From positions 1 through 64,000 of the IMG/VR virus record IMGVR_UViG_3300037010_003079: a stretch of 64,000 bases of DNA. One strand, given 5' to 3'. Under the pieces are notes generated by a model, which did no database searches, was not told where the DNA came from, and saw only the letters and a list, made by a program, of their open reading frames with translations. The stretch is from a virus. Shown piece after piece: positions 1-8,291 of this stretch (position 1 is its first letter; the number at the start of each line of letters is the position of its first letter). The position numbers and the translations under genes were made by a program.

Positions 1-2
1 CC

Positions 3-173
3 ACCGTGCACATCGTGCTCGCGAACACCGACATGCCGTGGGAGTACACGGTCCTGTGCGGAGCGCCGCGTGGCGACCTTGGCTTCGTCGTGGTGAAGCA
101 TCGCGACCAGAAAGGATTTCCGACATGTCTGACGTGCATCTCGAAGGCCGAGGGGCGCTACGTACGGGTGTGA
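3..173 (+). CDS. VH-TCxxC family small protein, 5'-truncated by window edge
   Basis: The N-terminus lies outside the window. The remaining part has the three hallmarks of a paralogue family seen about thirty times here: a Val-His pair at the start of a strand (TVHIVL), a Cys-Gly about 17 residues later (VLCGAP), and a closing FPTCLTCIS block. One His and three Cys would suit a single structural zinc site; that is inference. The stop overlaps the ATG of the next gene (TGATG), implying translational coupling. No function is known to me. Confidence 0.75.
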   Translation, partial: TVHIVLANTDMPWEYTVLCGAPRGDLGFVVVKHRDQKGFPTCLTCISKAEGRYVRV

Positions 174-358
174 TGCCCGTGCGGAGCTACGAGAACCAGC
201 TCACGGGGCTCGTGCACCTCGCCCACCCGGGTTGGTCGAGCGCGTACTACTACATCGTCTGTGAAGGCGAGGACACTGTGCTTGCATGGGAACAGTGCTG
301 GGAGGGCACCGTGCCGACGTGCCTGTGGTGCGTCGCGGGAGTGCTTCGTGAACCCTGA
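173..358 (+). CDS. VH-TCxxC family small protein
   Basis: 61 residues. The family motifs are GLVHL (H15), C30 followed by Glu-Gly rather than Gly, and VPTCLWCVA (C50, C53). I chose the ATG overlapping the previous stop rather than the longer upstream frame, because the family N-terminus starts a few residues before the Val-His strand. Its 3' end overlaps the next gene by 11 bases. There is no signal peptide or membrane segment, so it is probably a cytoplasmic protein made in infected cells. Confidence 0.8.
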   Translation: MPVRSYENQLTGLVHLAHPGWSSAYYYIVCEGEDTVLAWEQCWEGTVPTCLWCVAGVLREP

Positions 359-764
359 GAACATCGCGCGCAACTACCACAAGCTCGAGCCGCGGAACGG
401 CTACGGCGACGCCGACTACGCCCTCCACGAGCTGGCGCACTTCGTCGTGTTGTTCCGTCGGGCTCCGCGAATGTCGAAGGACGAGATCCAAGACATGCAG
501 ATGGTGCTCGACGACATGCCCTGCGGCTTCGCTCAGCTCCACGAGCTGCGGGTCATCAAGCTGCAGAGCATCGTGCTCCGCTGTGCCGCGAAGCCCATCC
601 TCAAGCAGGTCATGTGGGGCATCTACGACGCAGCAGCTGAGCGCAAGCGCGGCCAGAAGGACATCGTGACGTCGTTGTCCAAGGGCATGAAGCTCATGGG
701 ACGCATCAAGGTCTCGCCCCGTTTGGTCGCAGCGTACAAACACACCATCGAGCGCTTCTCGTGA
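348..764 (+). CDS. Conserved phage protein with HELAH zincin-like motif
   Basis: 138 residues from a GTG overlapping the preceding gene. Residues 27-31 read HELAH, a perfect HExxH zinc-peptidase signature, and a second acidic position follows in the helix LHELRVIKL (E66), as in small phage proteins that pair HELAH with a downstream ELR helix. From memory this resembles a conserved phage family, without known activity. It is short for a full metallopeptidase, so it could be a degenerate zincin fold. It sits between two VH-TCxxC genes in the same overlapping run. Confidence 0.75.
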   Translation: MNPENIARNYHKLEPRNGYGDADYALHELAHFVVLFRRAPRMSKDEIQDMQMVLDDMPCGFAQLHELRVIKLQSIVLRCAAKPILKQVMWGIYDAAAERKRGQKDIVTSLSKGMKLMGRIKVSPRLVAAYKHTIERFS

Positions 765-979
765 GGCCCGGCGATGACGCGGGCAACTTCGACTGGAGCC
801 CCGCCTGCGACGTGCTCGGCATCGTGCACTGGACCTGGCATCGCGAACGCTCGAACTACTGGCACCGCCTGTGCCTCGACGAAGGTGCACCCGAGGCTGC
901 GGGCACCCGCGGTTCCCGCCCGCCGCTCGAGACGCCCGTGACGTGCTTCTGGTGCCTGAGTGTATGGAGTACACTATGA
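761..979 (+). CDS. VH-TCxxC family small protein
   Basis: 72 residues from GTG, which overlaps the TGA of the HELAH gene. Motifs: GIVHW (H23), C38 in RLCLDE, and PVTCFWCLS (C62, C65). The insert between the middle Cys and the closing block is rich in Gly, Arg and Pro. An additional Cys at 16 precedes the Val-His strand. Cellular role is unknown. Confidence 0.8.
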   Translation: MRPGDDAGNFDWSPACDVLGIVHWTWHRERSNYWHRLCLDEGAPEAAGTRGSRPPLETPVTCFWCLSVWSTL

Positions 980-1203
980 CATGGGGAGCGTCGATCATCG
1001 GGTACTCCGAGCGCCGCATGGGCCCTGACGGCCTCGTTCACATCGCGTCGCGGAACACGTTCGATCATCCGTATGCCGGTTGGTGGGCCTCGAGATGTGG
1101 ACAGTCTTACGTCAAGGCGGAGACGCAGATGAGCCGTGAGACCCGCCACATTCCCACATGCCTGCAGTGCATCGCAGCGATCGAGCCCACGAGGCAACCG
1201 TGA
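976..1203 (+). CDS. VH-TCxxC family small protein
   Basis: 75 residues, one of the most canonical copies: DGLVHIAS (H22), SRCGQSY (C41-Gly) and IPTCLQCIA (C62, C65). The ATG at 976 overlaps the previous stop as ATGA; an in-frame ATG twelve bases upstream is possible but breaks the coupling pattern. The tail after the CxxC block is short (IEPTRQP). Confidence 0.85.
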   Translation: MTWGASIIGYSERRMGPDGLVHIASRNTFDHPYAGWWASRCGQSYVKAETQMSRETRHIPTCLQCIAAIEPTRQP

Positions 1204-1406
1204 TTCCTGCCCACGCGTACTACTGGACCGACAGGCACGGCCTCGTGCACATCCTGCTCGATGGGTCTTATGTGATGGCGTGCAACGGACTCTACCGTTC
1301 GCCACAGACACGGGAGACGAACAAGATTCCGACGTGTTTCGAGTGCATCGCAGCGGATGCACAGATGGTGTTCATGATCCCGGAGGGTTCGTGGCAGAAT
1401 CCCTGA
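1200..1406 (+). CDS. VH-TCxxC family small protein
   Basis: 68 residues from a GTG overlapping the upstream TGA (GTGA). Motifs: HGLVHILL (H17), MACNGLY (C28) and IPTCFECIA (C46, C49), followed by a 19-residue tail. The final codons are overlapped in another frame by a separate zinc-finger gene. Confidence 0.8.
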   Translation: MIPAHAYYWTDRHGLVHILLDGSYVMACNGLYRSPQTRETNKIPTCFECIAADAQMVFMIPEGSWQNP

Positions 1407-1564
1407 ATAGTGCATGTACAACATGCGGTGCACAGCGAGGCCGTCCGTGCATCAGTCTGACGTGGCCCGGTTACCAACCGCTGACGTGGTTCCATCGGGA
1501 CCGAGGTCAACATGCCGACAACGCTCTGGAGCGACAAGGCGGGCATCGTACATCTCGGCCCTGA
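1391..1564 (+). CDS. Small CxxCGA-type zinc-finger protein
   Basis: 57 residues from GTG. It is not a VH-TCxxC member. The motif C9-x2-C12-Gly-Ala-x3-Gly-x-Pro-C20 with a later His-x2-Arg (H35) matches the pattern of small CxxCGA...PC...HxxR zinc fingers common in phages and high-GC bacteria. It overlaps the previous gene by 16 bases and the next by 53, an unusually deep overlap; the tail after about residue 42 looks non-conserved. DNA or protein binding is possible but not shown. Confidence 0.6.
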   Translation: MAESLNSACTTCGAQRGRPCISLTWPGYQPLTWFHRDRGQHADNALERQGGHRTSRP

Positions 1565-1703
1565 CGACGGCAGCTGGGACTCATACACCCTCTGCACCAG
1601 CCGAGGGTTCGTACATCAGGGCAAGAGCCTGTTCCGCGTGATGGGGGTGGACCGATTCGCGACGTGCATCATGTGCCTTGGGTACCGGAGGGACGATGAT
1701 TGA
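1512..1703 (+). CDS. VH-TCxxC family small protein
   Basis: 63 residues. Motifs: AGIVHLGP (H14), TLCTSRG (C28) and FATCIMCLG (C52, C55), ending in an acidic DDD tail. The ATG lies inside the 3' part of the overlapping CxxCGA gene, so translation of the two is probably coupled. Confidence 0.8.
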   Translation: MPTTLWSDKAGIVHLGPDDGSWDSYTLCTSRGFVHQGKSLFRVMGVDRFATCIMCLGYRRDDD

Positions 1704-1905
1704 TGATCCGCGGAGCGGGACATCGGTCCATCGGCGGGTGTTGTGCTCGCGCTTCGAGTACTACGGCCTCATGCACGCTGTGCGTCCGCTGGGCAACTAC
1801 GTCCGAACGTTCTGCGACATCTACGTGCCGTGGGAACTAGCCTACGACGAGTACCTGCTTATCACCTGCATCCCGTGTCTCGCAGCCATGAAGGAATACC
1901 GATGA
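1696..1905 (+). CDS. VH-TCxxC family small protein
   Basis: 69 residues, with Met replacing Val in the first motif: YYGLMHAV (H27), TFCDIY (C40) and LITCIPCLA (C58, C61). The ATG overlaps the end of the previous gene by 8 bases. A 20-residue basic N-terminal extension with an extra Cys17 precedes the domain. Confidence 0.8.
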   Translation: MIDDPRSGTSVHRRVLCSRFEYYGLMHAVRPLGNYVRTFCDIYVPWELAYDEYLLITCIPCLAAMKEYR

Positions 1906-2234
1906 GCCTCGTACCTGAAGACCTGACGAAGTGGGATCTCGAGAACCTCTTGCGTGAGTTCGAACGTTGCGTCAAACTTGAGAAGGCGTTCGATGGCGTC
2001 GGAGGACGCTACCAAAGCCTGATCCACGCCAAAGTCGAGGCCCTGGGCACCGAAGCCATCCGTCGGACCGGGTTGCACCCGAACTGGTGGCGTGTGAAGG
2101 GCGTCGTGCCGTCGTCGTGGACCGACGAGCACGGCATCACACACACTTGGCAGCACTGGATGATCCAACGCAAGCCGGATGATTCACCGCGGATGGTGAC
2201 GTGCCTGCTGTGCATCGCAAAGGAGTTTGTGTGA
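1902..2234 (+). CDS. Helical N-terminal domain fused to VH-TCxxC module
   Basis: 110 residues starting at an ATG that overlaps the previous stop. Residues 5-55 form a predicted helical, charged domain of unknown type (KWDLENLLREFERC). Residues 72-108 are a diverged VH-TCxxC module: DEHGITHTW (H81) and MVTCLLCIAK (C101, C104). The usual middle Cys is missing, so a canonical HC-CC metal site would be incomplete unless another ligand substitutes. Confidence 0.75.
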   Translation: MSLVPEDLTKWDLENLLREFERCVKLEKAFDGVGGRYQSLIHAKVEALGTEAIRRTGLHPNWWRVKGVVPSSWTDEHGITHTWQHWMIQRKPDDSPRMVTCLLCIAKEFV

Positions 2235-2503
2235 GCTACGTCATCGATGACAAAGGCCTCGTTCACGAGGTCCTCGACAACCGCGGGACGATGTGCGGCA
2301 GCTACCACAGCGCGTGGGCAACCGCAGAGGCAGGATCTGTGGTGACGTGCTTCGCGTGCATGCATCCCGCTATCAGCAAAGACTGCGGGCACACGGACGC
2401 TCGGATCGGAAACTGTCCGTACGCGGCGGACATCCACAATGACAGCACGCAGCGGTGCAAGTGCTGCAGTGATTGCATGCACCAATGTGCGTTGGACATC
2501 TAG
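2231..2503 (+). CDS. VH-TCxxC protein with C-terminal Cys-rich extension
   Basis: 90 residues from a GTG coupled to the preceding TGA. Residues 8-45 are the family module (KGLVHEV H12, TMCGSY C22, VVTCFACM C40/C43). Residues 50-86 add another Cys-rich unit (DCGH, NCPY, CKCCSDCMHQC) that could hold a second zinc. It is the last gene of the left-hand array; its TAG shares the CTAG tetranucleotide with the stop of the convergent baseplate gene. Confidence 0.75.
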   Translation: MSYVIDDKGLVHEVLDNRGTMCGSYHSAWATAEAGSVVTCFACMHPAISKDCGHTDARIGNCPYAADIHNDSTQRCKCCSDCMHQCALDI

Positions 2504-3147
2504 GCGAAGAACTCGAGCTTGTCCGGACCGAACTCACCCGGCTTTTCGACCCGCGCAACGTAGGTGAATCCGGGCAGCACCAGGATCGGGTTCACCCACT
2601 TGCCGGCCGCGTTCGTCGTCGTGATGCCCACCGGGCTCGCGAGGTTCCCGACGTCGTAGTCGCTCTTGTAGTAGACCCGCACCTGCGCGTTCTCGATCGG
2701 GCTGCCGCCGGGCGTCATGTACGCCATGTCGCCGGGCAGCGGGTAGTCCGCCGAGATCGCCACCGTGTTCGTGAACGGTGGGGGCGTCGGCACTGCGGCG
2801 CCGCCGAGGTTCAGGTCGAGCAGATCCCACTCGATGACGTCCACCGTGTCAGCGCCACGCGTGAGCTGCACCTGGTAGAAGTAGAGCTGCAGGGGCAGGG
2901 CGGCCGTGTCCGTGGGCAGGAACGTCAGGTCGAGCACCGGCAGGTTCTGCTCGAAGGCGAGGTTGTCGGGGTTGAGCGCCGTCGTGAACTTCAGGACGTT
3001 GCTGACATCCTCGGGCTGGTTCCTCATCAAGAACTGCGCCGTGGCGTCCACGAGCGCAGCCAGCGGGATGGGCTCGCCGTTCTCGTCCACGAGGTCGATG
3101 CTCAGTTTTTTGGTGGTGCCACGGGTCAACGAGATACGGTTCGACAT
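2500..3147 (-). CDS. Baseplate/fibre-like protein with BppU-like N-terminus
   Basis: 215 residues; the ATG overlaps the upstream gene's stop. The N-terminal half (ISLTRGTTKKLSIDL, then DENGEPIPL) has the shape of the immunoglobulin-like domain at the start of phage baseplate upper proteins. The C-terminal part (residues about 130-215, with AQVRVYYKSDYD and GKWVNPILVLPG) resembles a carboxypeptidase-regulatory-like beta sandwich. It is the last gene of the left-hand fibre module and probably a virion appendage component. Family assignment is by pattern only. Confidence 0.7.
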   Translation of the reverse strand: MSNRISLTRGTTKKLSIDLVDENGEPIPLAALVDATAQFLMRNQPEDVSNVLKFTTALNPDNLAFEQNLPVLDLTFLPTDTAALPLQLYFYQVQLTRGADTVDVIEWDLLDLNLGGAAVPTPPPFTNTVAISADYPLPGDMAYMTPGGSPIENAQVRVYYKSDYDVGNLASPVGITTTNAAGKWVNPILVLPGFTYVARVEKPGEFGPDKLEFFA

Positions 3148-3611
3148 CAGCAACGCTCCTTGATCGTTCCCACGATCCGTTGGCTTCGTATCACGCCGGC
3201 GAGCCGTGCTGCGCCGGGCTCTCGCACCACGCCGGTGAGCTTGCTTGAGCGCACGATGCCCGAGAGGCGTGTGGTCTGGGGCTCGCGTGCGACGCCCACG
3301 AGCGGCGTGGTGCTGCGAACGATGCCCGTGAGCTGCGCGACCGGCGAGACCGGCTGGACCATGCGGTCCCAAAAAAAGATCTGCACGACGTCGCCATCCA
3401 CGGGCGCGTTGTCGACCTCGATCGTCCCCGATGCGGGATCCAGCTCGCTGTAGCCGTAGTCGTTGTCGGGGCCGCGTGCGATCGACGGGCTGTGGATGCG
3501 CCCGTTGAGGATGTACGCCGTCGAGCCCGCCACGTAGGGCACGCCCGTTCCGAAGACCCGGTTCGAGCCGTCGATCACGCCCTGCGCAAGGACGATGCGA
3601 GCGTTGGCCAT
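3147..3611 (-). CDS. Virion appendage protein with short tandem repeats
   Basis: 154 residues. Residues 8-40 (VIDGSNRVFGTGVPYVAGST, then ILNGR) match a motif common at the start of small phage tail-appendage proteins. Residues about 90-154 are six or seven short repeats of the form Leu-x-Gly-(Ile/Val)-(Val/Ile/Ala)-Arg-(Glu/Ser), spaced 8-15 residues apart. The short repeat suggests a beta-solenoid or a flexible stalk. A TACAAT element lies six bases upstream of the ATG. Confidence 0.7.
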   Translation of the reverse strand: MANARIVLAQGVIDGSNRVFGTGVPYVAGSTAYILNGRIHSPSIARGPDNDYGYSELDPASGTIEVDNAPVDGDVVQIFFWDRMVQPVSPVAQLTGIVRSTTPLVGVAREPQTTRLSGIVRSSKLTGVVREPGAARLAGVIRSQRIVGTIKERC

Positions 3612-3615
3612 GGCT

Positions 3616-3822
3616 CTATTGTAGGCGGACCCAGAACGCAACGACGTCGCCAAAGCCTGGCGGGTCGTCGATGCGCACGGAGGAGGCGCTGGTCTCGGTC
3701 CAGCCTACAGAACGAGTACGGCCGTTGATGGCAACAACGGCCGTACCTGGAATCCAGGGGATGGGGGAGGAAAAGTCGCGCCGGGCCCCGTCTGGAGCCT
3801 CGAACGCGACCTGGAACGTCAC
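3616..3822 (-). CDS. Small virion-appendage-like protein
   Basis: 68 residues from GTG. The sequence (FSSPIPWIPGTAVVAINGR) repeats the layout of the neighbouring 154-residue protein: a short beta-rich domain with a Pro-Gly-Thr turn followed by a xINGR strand. The two probably share a fold. It lies in the same minus-strand fibre operon; no catalytic motif is visible. Confidence 0.65.
   Translation of the reverse strand: MTFQVAFEAPDGARRDFSSPIPWIPGTAVVAINGRTRSVGWTETSASSVRIDDPPGFGDVVAFWVRLQ
3618..3623 (-). promoter_or_regulatory. CCTACAATA promoter-like element
   Basis: TACAAT on the minus strand, six bases from the ATG of the repeat-containing appendage gene. A weaker match to the shared motif. 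Confidence 0.4.
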
Positions 3823-3828
3823 GAGCTA

Positions 3829-4200
3829 CTAGCCCGAGACGCCGACTTCGCCTTCGCCGTCGATGGACAGCGCGGTGTTCGCGCTGGCGCCGCCGACGAG
3901 GAAGTCCGTCGCATCGAGGCGAAGCACGCCGTACCAGTCCACGTAGCTGTTCGCCGGGACCGAGACGGCCTGGAAGGCGAACTCGGTGCCGGCCGCGTTC
4001 GCGCCGGTCGCGCCGACCCACAGCGAGACGGTGACCGCGCCCGCGGTCTTGTTCACGACGCGGATGTGGCGCAGGACGACGTACTGCGCGGCCGCGCCTG
4101 CGTTCACGCCACCTGACGCCGCTGCCGGGTTCAGCAGGTTGGTCGTGGTGACGTTGGTGAGCGCGATCGGACCGAAGCGGAAAATCTTGTTGGACGCCAT
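3829..4200 (-). CDS. Small structural protein of the fibre module
   Basis: 123 residues, beta-rich and small-residue-rich, beginning MASNKIFRFGPIAL. The layout (strand, Asn-rich loop, VLRHIRVVNKT, SLWVGATG) is like small head- or tail-decoration proteins that phages encode beside their fibres. A CCCCTATAATT element and a GGGAGG ribosome-binding site precede the ATG, so this gene may open a transcription unit. Its exact virion location is unknown. Confidence 0.7.
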   Translation of the reverse strand: MASNKIFRFGPIALTNVTTTNLLNPAAASGGVNAGAAAQYVVLRHIRVVNKTAGAVTVSLWVGATGANAAGTEFAFQAVSVPANSYVDWYGVLRLDATDFLVGGASANTALSIDGEGEVGVSG

Positions 4201-4217
4201 GGCTTTGCCTCCCGAGA

Positions 4218-4223
4218 ATTATA
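4218..4223 (-). promoter_or_regulatory. CCCCTATAATT promoter-like element
   Basis: TATAAT on the minus strand, 17 bases before the ATG of the 123-residue structural gene with GGGAGG between. Confidence 0.65.
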
Positions 4224-4242
4224 GGGGATCGAAGTTCAGAAA

Positions 4243-4515
4243 CTACACGAAGACGGAAACGGCCACGTCAGCAGCCTGGACCGTGAATGGAGCGGGCATC
4301 ACGGCAGCGGCAGCCACGACCGCGCTCTGGATCGCCGCCTGCCATGCCGCGTTCGACAGGGCGGTGGGGTCGAGGAGCACTTCGACCGCGCTGACCACGC
4401 CCCCTTGTCCCGGGTAGATCTCTGGGTCGAAGACGATGAAGTGCGCGAACACGTGGAAGCCGTTGTCGGTCATACGTTCATCGCTAAGACGGGTCACCAA
4501 GGCACGTGCGGTCAT
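4243..4515 (-). CDS. Hypothetical protein of the fibre module
   Basis: 90 residues, Ala/Val-rich, no cysteine, no catalytic motif. It lies between the long collagen-like tailspike gene and a small structural gene, all on the same strand with short gaps, so co-expression with fibres is likely. I do not recognise the family. It could be a fibre chaperone or a small structural protein. Confidence 0.6.
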   Translation of the reverse strand: MTARALVTRLSDERMTDNGFHVFAHFIVFDPEIYPGQGGVVSAVEVLLDPTALSNAAWQAAIQSAVVAAAAVMPAPFTVQAADVAVSVFV

Positions 4516-4523
4516 GGGGTCCT

Positions 4524-7500
4524 CTACGGGTTCGCGGGATTGATGATTTCAGCGATGGTCTGCCGAATCGTGAGGGTCTTCGAAGCGCCAGTGGTGATGT
4601 TGACGCTGATGAACTGCTGCGCGGTGGTGCTGTTCCAGGTCGCCATCGTGCCGGTGAGCATGTTGACGATCTGTCCGATGAGGCCGCCGGCGGCACCTGC
4701 CGTTGTGGTGCTCAAGATCGAGCAATCGGCGATCGCGGTCGCTGCTGCGCCCAATGTGCGAATGGTGAACGTGATGACGATGCTGAATTCAGCGACGGTA
4801 GCCAGGCCTGCCGTGGTCGTAAACGTCGCAACCACGCCATCACCTGTCGTGCCCGCGGTGCCGATGCGGATGGTGATGGAGTTGGTGGCAGTGCCCACGG
4901 CGGCCGACGCCCCGCGGATCGTCCAACGTAAAACCGTGCCGACTTGAAAGCCTTGTGGAGGCACCGTGATCAATGACCCGGTAAACAAGGTGAGCGTCGC
5001 AGCTGAGATGGCCTGGTCAGCAACAGAGGTCGATGCGTGCATGACGAGGCCTCCGTTGGGAGTCCACTCGAAGTACACGCCACCCTCTGTCACCGGAATC
5101 GCTTCGCCGTTGCCCAACTGGTAATAGTCCCAGTAATGCGGCTGCGACATCGCGAGCAGTCGCGTGCCGCTGTTGAGCACGCCCATCACATCGACACCGC
5201 CAAGGCCCGCAGAACCCCCGTTGAACTGATTGTTACGGGCAGCAAGCGTTGCGCTCGAGTTCGAACCGTTGAGCCGCACGCCCGGCTTGCGCACCCGGTT
5301 GATCGCGCCATCGGCCGTGATGCTGCCGCCGTTGATCATCGCGTTGATGGTCAGGACGCTGTCGGAGTTGCGGAACTCCATCGCAGCGGGGCCCCACGTC
5401 GTGCCGTGCGAGAACTGGAACATCTCGATGTTCGCGCAACACGTGTTCGCCGTCGTGTCGCCGTCCATGCGGATACACGTGCCGTTGCCCGGCACGGCTT
5501 GCACGACGTTCGAGCCGTTGACGGTGGCCGGTACGTTGATGGCTTCGCCTGCCGAGATCGTGCAGCCCGTGAGAGTCACCGTGCCGCCGCCACCCGTGTA
5601 GTTCACGAGCACGGGGTAGCCCATGTTCGTCTCGACCCAGACGTAGCCCGCGGTCGGTAGCGTGTTGGCAGCGACGGTCAAGCTCTGTGGCGTCGCCGAG
5701 AGCGTCACGGCACTTGTCATCAAGATGGCCGTGGTCACCGGACTCGGCGGGTTGTCGAGCATGCGGACACAGAACCGCTCCATCTTGAAACGCGTGCAGT
5801 CGCGGGCTTCACCGAGCGTGGCCACGACGTTCATGTCGATGCCCACCGCGAGCGCATCGTTCACGAAGAAGTCATGCCAGTGCCCGCCGTGACAAGACAG
5901 CAGTTGAAGACCGATCAGCGCGTTGTTCTGATCACCGTTGCGGCAATCGAGGGTGAGGCCCTCGATGATCGAGCCCGTGTTGGCGGCGTTGCTCGCACCA
6001 GAGACCGCGGTGATTTGGAGCAAGGGTGATGTGAACGAACCGTTCGACGTGCCCCACCAACAGATGTGGGCGCCGCCCTGGCGCGTGTAGTCACCGATGT
6101 CCGTGGTGTACGAACCCGACGGTCCCATGAGGTGGACCGCGTTGGCCGTAACCGTGAGGCCTGCGGTGACGCCGTAGCGCCCCTTGTTGACCACGGGGAA
6201 GTAGACGATGCCGCCCTTGGCCGTCTGCGCGGCGTTGATCGCGTTCTGGATGGCGGTGGTGTTGTCCGTGCCGAACGAAGTGCCTGCGGCCGATGCAGTC
6301 GTGCCTGCGTTGGCCGCGAGCGTCACCGTGCTCGAGGACGTGAACGCCGAGATAGTCGTGGTGAGCTGCCCTGCGGACGCGCCTGCACGCGCCACCGTGA
6401 TGCGCTTGCCGATGTCTTGTGCGGTGAATGGTGTGCTCGTGGCACACACGAGCGTCGCGGTGCCGGTGGTGATGGCACCATCGAACACGGTGACAAGGTC
6501 ATCGCGGGCATCGAACTCGGCCACCACGTCGTAGACCAGGCGTGACGCGATGGCGTTCTGCGGCAGCGCGATCGGATCGAGCGTCGAGTTGTCCGCTTCA
6601 TCGCCGATGAAGATGACCGCAGGTCCCGCAGGTCCCGCGGGCCCCGGTGAGCCGGTGGACCCTTGCTGACCTTGCGGACCGACCTCCCCATCGGCCCCAT
6701 CCTCACCTACGAGGAACGTGGCGACACCCGGCGCTCCCTGCGCACCCGCATTGCCAGACGTTCCCGCGGCACCCGGAGGCCCCACACCGCCGTCATCGCC
6801 ACGATCCGCATCGGTGAGGAAGATGAATCCTTGCGGGCCTTGCGCGCCTGTCGTGCCGGTGGCGCCGGGAGGTCCCGCAGCTCCGGGCGGTCCGGGATCA
6901 CCGTCGGGGCCATCTTCGCCCACGAGAAATGTCGCGACACCCTGCGGTCCGATGCCACCCGTCGCGCCGGTCGCGCCCTGCGGTCCAGCATCACCGGGCT
7001 TGCCGGGCTCGCCGTCTTGTCCGTCCTCACCGACAAGGAACGTCGCAACGCCCTGGGGTCCGATGCTACCTGTCGCCCCTGCCACGCCCTGTGGTCCCAC
7101 GTCGCCGGGCTTGCCGGGCTCGCCGTCCGCACCATCTTCGCCCACGAGAAACGTGGCGGCGCCTTGAGGCCCTTGTGCACCTGTGGACCCGGCAGCGCCC
7201 GCGGTGCCCGCAACGCCAGGCGGCCCTGGGTCACCGTCGTTGCCCGGCTCGGCCTCGAGAAAGACGGCCACACCCTGAGGGCCGATCGCGCCGGTCGTAC
7301 CCTGTGGTCCTGGATCACCCGGCTTGCCGGGTTCACCATCCGCACCGTCTTCGCCGACGAGGAACGTGGCGACACCCTGCGGGCCTGTCCCGCCGGTGGC
7401 GCCTTGAACACCCTGCGGACCTTGCGGACCAAGGTCACCGTCTTGGCCGTCTTCGCCGACGAGGAACGTGGCGACGCCCTGAGGGCCTGACGCGCCTGTG

Positions 7501-8291
7501 GTGCCCTGGATACCTTGCGGCCCCATCGGACCGAGGTCACCGTCTTGACCATCCTCGCCGACGAGGAACGTGGCGGGACCCTGCGGTCCACTCGAGCCGG
7601 TGAGACCTTGGATGCCTTGCGGTCCGGGCTCGCCATCGGCCCCTGGTTCTGCGTCGAGGAAGATCGCGGCGCCTTGTGGCCCCTGCGCACCTGTGGTGCC
7701 CGGCGTGCCCGGCGTGCCCGCGGGTCCCTGTGGACCTTCGCCACCGTCTTGACCATCGTCACCGACGAGGAAGACGGGCGCGCCCTGCGGCCCCTGTGCG
7801 CCCGTGGTGCCCTGAAGACCTTGTGGACCCTGTGGGCCGTCACCACCGTCCTGTCCGTCTTCGCCAACGAGGAAGACGGCAGGACCAACCCCACCGGACG
7901 GCCCTGTTGGTCCGATGCTGCCGGTGGTCTTGAGACCGCCTGTGGAGTCGTAGACCTTCCATCCATCGGAATCGACGATTGCCCAACCGTTGCCCGGGAT
8001 AGTGAAGTTACCCGTGATCTGGTTGATCGCAGCGGTTCCGTTGAGAAAGACCACCACGCCCGCAATGTCGATACCTGCCGTGTTGGCTAGATGAATCGAC
8101 TTGACCAATGTCGCGTTTGGATATGCGGGTGCGGTGTAGACCGTCGCAGCAACATTGCTCAACTGACCTTGAGCGAGTGTCTTGTACGTCGGTTCGCCTT
8201 GCGTAACCTCGGCACCTGCCAAGGTATACGTGATGGTTGCACCAACGCCTGCAACGCCTGCGATCGTCTCTCCGCCGGCCAGTGTCAACAT
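4524..8291 (-). CDS. Collagen-like tail fibre with beta-helix tailspike domain
   Basis: 1255 residues. Residues 1-125 form a beta-rich attachment region. Residues about 130-580 are Gly-X-Y collagen repeats, broken every 30-35 residues by a conserved hydrophobic-acidic unit ([12 protein letters not shown] and variants, about 13 copies). Residues about 600-1255 look like a pectate-lyase-type right-handed beta helix: VYDVVAEFDARDD, then a Gly/Ala-rich segment before DNTTAIQNAINAAQ and GIVYFP. That layout is typical of trimeric tailspikes, so glycan binding or cleavage is likely, though no catalytic residues can be assigned by eye. The start overlaps nothing; the neighbouring fibre gene ends at the adjacent base. 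Confidence 0.88.
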   Translation of the reverse strand: MLTLAGGETIAGVAGVGATITYTLAGAEVTQGEPTYKTLAQGQLSNVAATVYTAPAYPNATLVKSIHLANTAGIDIAGVVVFLNGTAAINQITGNFTIPGNGWAIVDSDGWKVYDSTGGLKTTGSIGPTGPSGGVGPAVFLVGEDGQDGGDGPQGPQGLQGTTGAQGPQGAPVFLVGDDGQDGGEGPQGPAGTPGTPGTTGAQGPQGAAIFLDAEPGADGEPGPQGIQGLTGSSGPQGPATFLVGEDGQDGDLGPMGPQGIQGTTGASGPQGVATFLVGEDGQDGDLGPQGPQGVQGATGGTGPQGVATFLVGEDGADGEPGKPGDPGPQGTTGAIGPQGVAVFLEAEPGNDGDPGPPGVAGTAGAAGSTGAQGPQGAATFLVGEDGADGEPGKPGDVGPQGVAGATGSIGPQGVATFLVGEDGQDGEPGKPGDAGPQGATGATGGIGPQGVATFLVGEDGPDGDPGPPGAAGPPGATGTTGAQGPQGFIFLTDADRGDDGGVGPPGAAGTSGNAGAQGAPGVATFLVGEDGADGEVGPQGQQGSTGSPGPAGPAGPAVIFIGDEADNSTLDPIALPQNAIASRLVYDVVAEFDARDDLVTVFDGAITTGTATLVCATSTPFTAQDIGKRITVARAGASAGQLTTTISAFTSSSTVTLAANAGTTASAAGTSFGTDNTTAIQNAINAAQTAKGGIVYFPVVNKGRYGVTAGLTVTANAVHLMGPSGSYTTDIGDYTRQGGAHICWWGTSNGSFTSPLLQITAVSGASNAANTGSIIEGLTLDCRNGDQNNALIGLQLLSCHGGHWHDFFVNDALAVGIDMNVVATLGEARDCTRFKMERFCVRMLDNPPSPVTTAILMTSAVTLSATPQSLTVAANTLPTAGYVWVETNMGYPVLVNYTGGGGTVTLTGCTISAGEAINVPATVNGSNVVQAVPGNGTCIRMDGDTTANTCCANIEMFQFSHGTTWGPAAMEFRNSDSVLTINAMINGGSITADGAINRVRKPGVRLNGSNSSATLAARNNQFNGGSAGLGGVDVMGVLNSGTRLLAMSQPHYWDYYQLGNGEAIPVTEGGVYFEWTPNGGLVMHASTSVADQAISAATLTLFTGSLITVPPQGFQVGTVLRWTIRGASAAVGTATNSITIRIGTAGTTGDGVVATFTTTAGLATVAEFSIVITFTIRTLGAAATAIADCSILSTTTAGAAGGLIGQIVNMLTGTMATWNSTTAQQFISVNITTGASKTLTIRQTIAEIINPANP

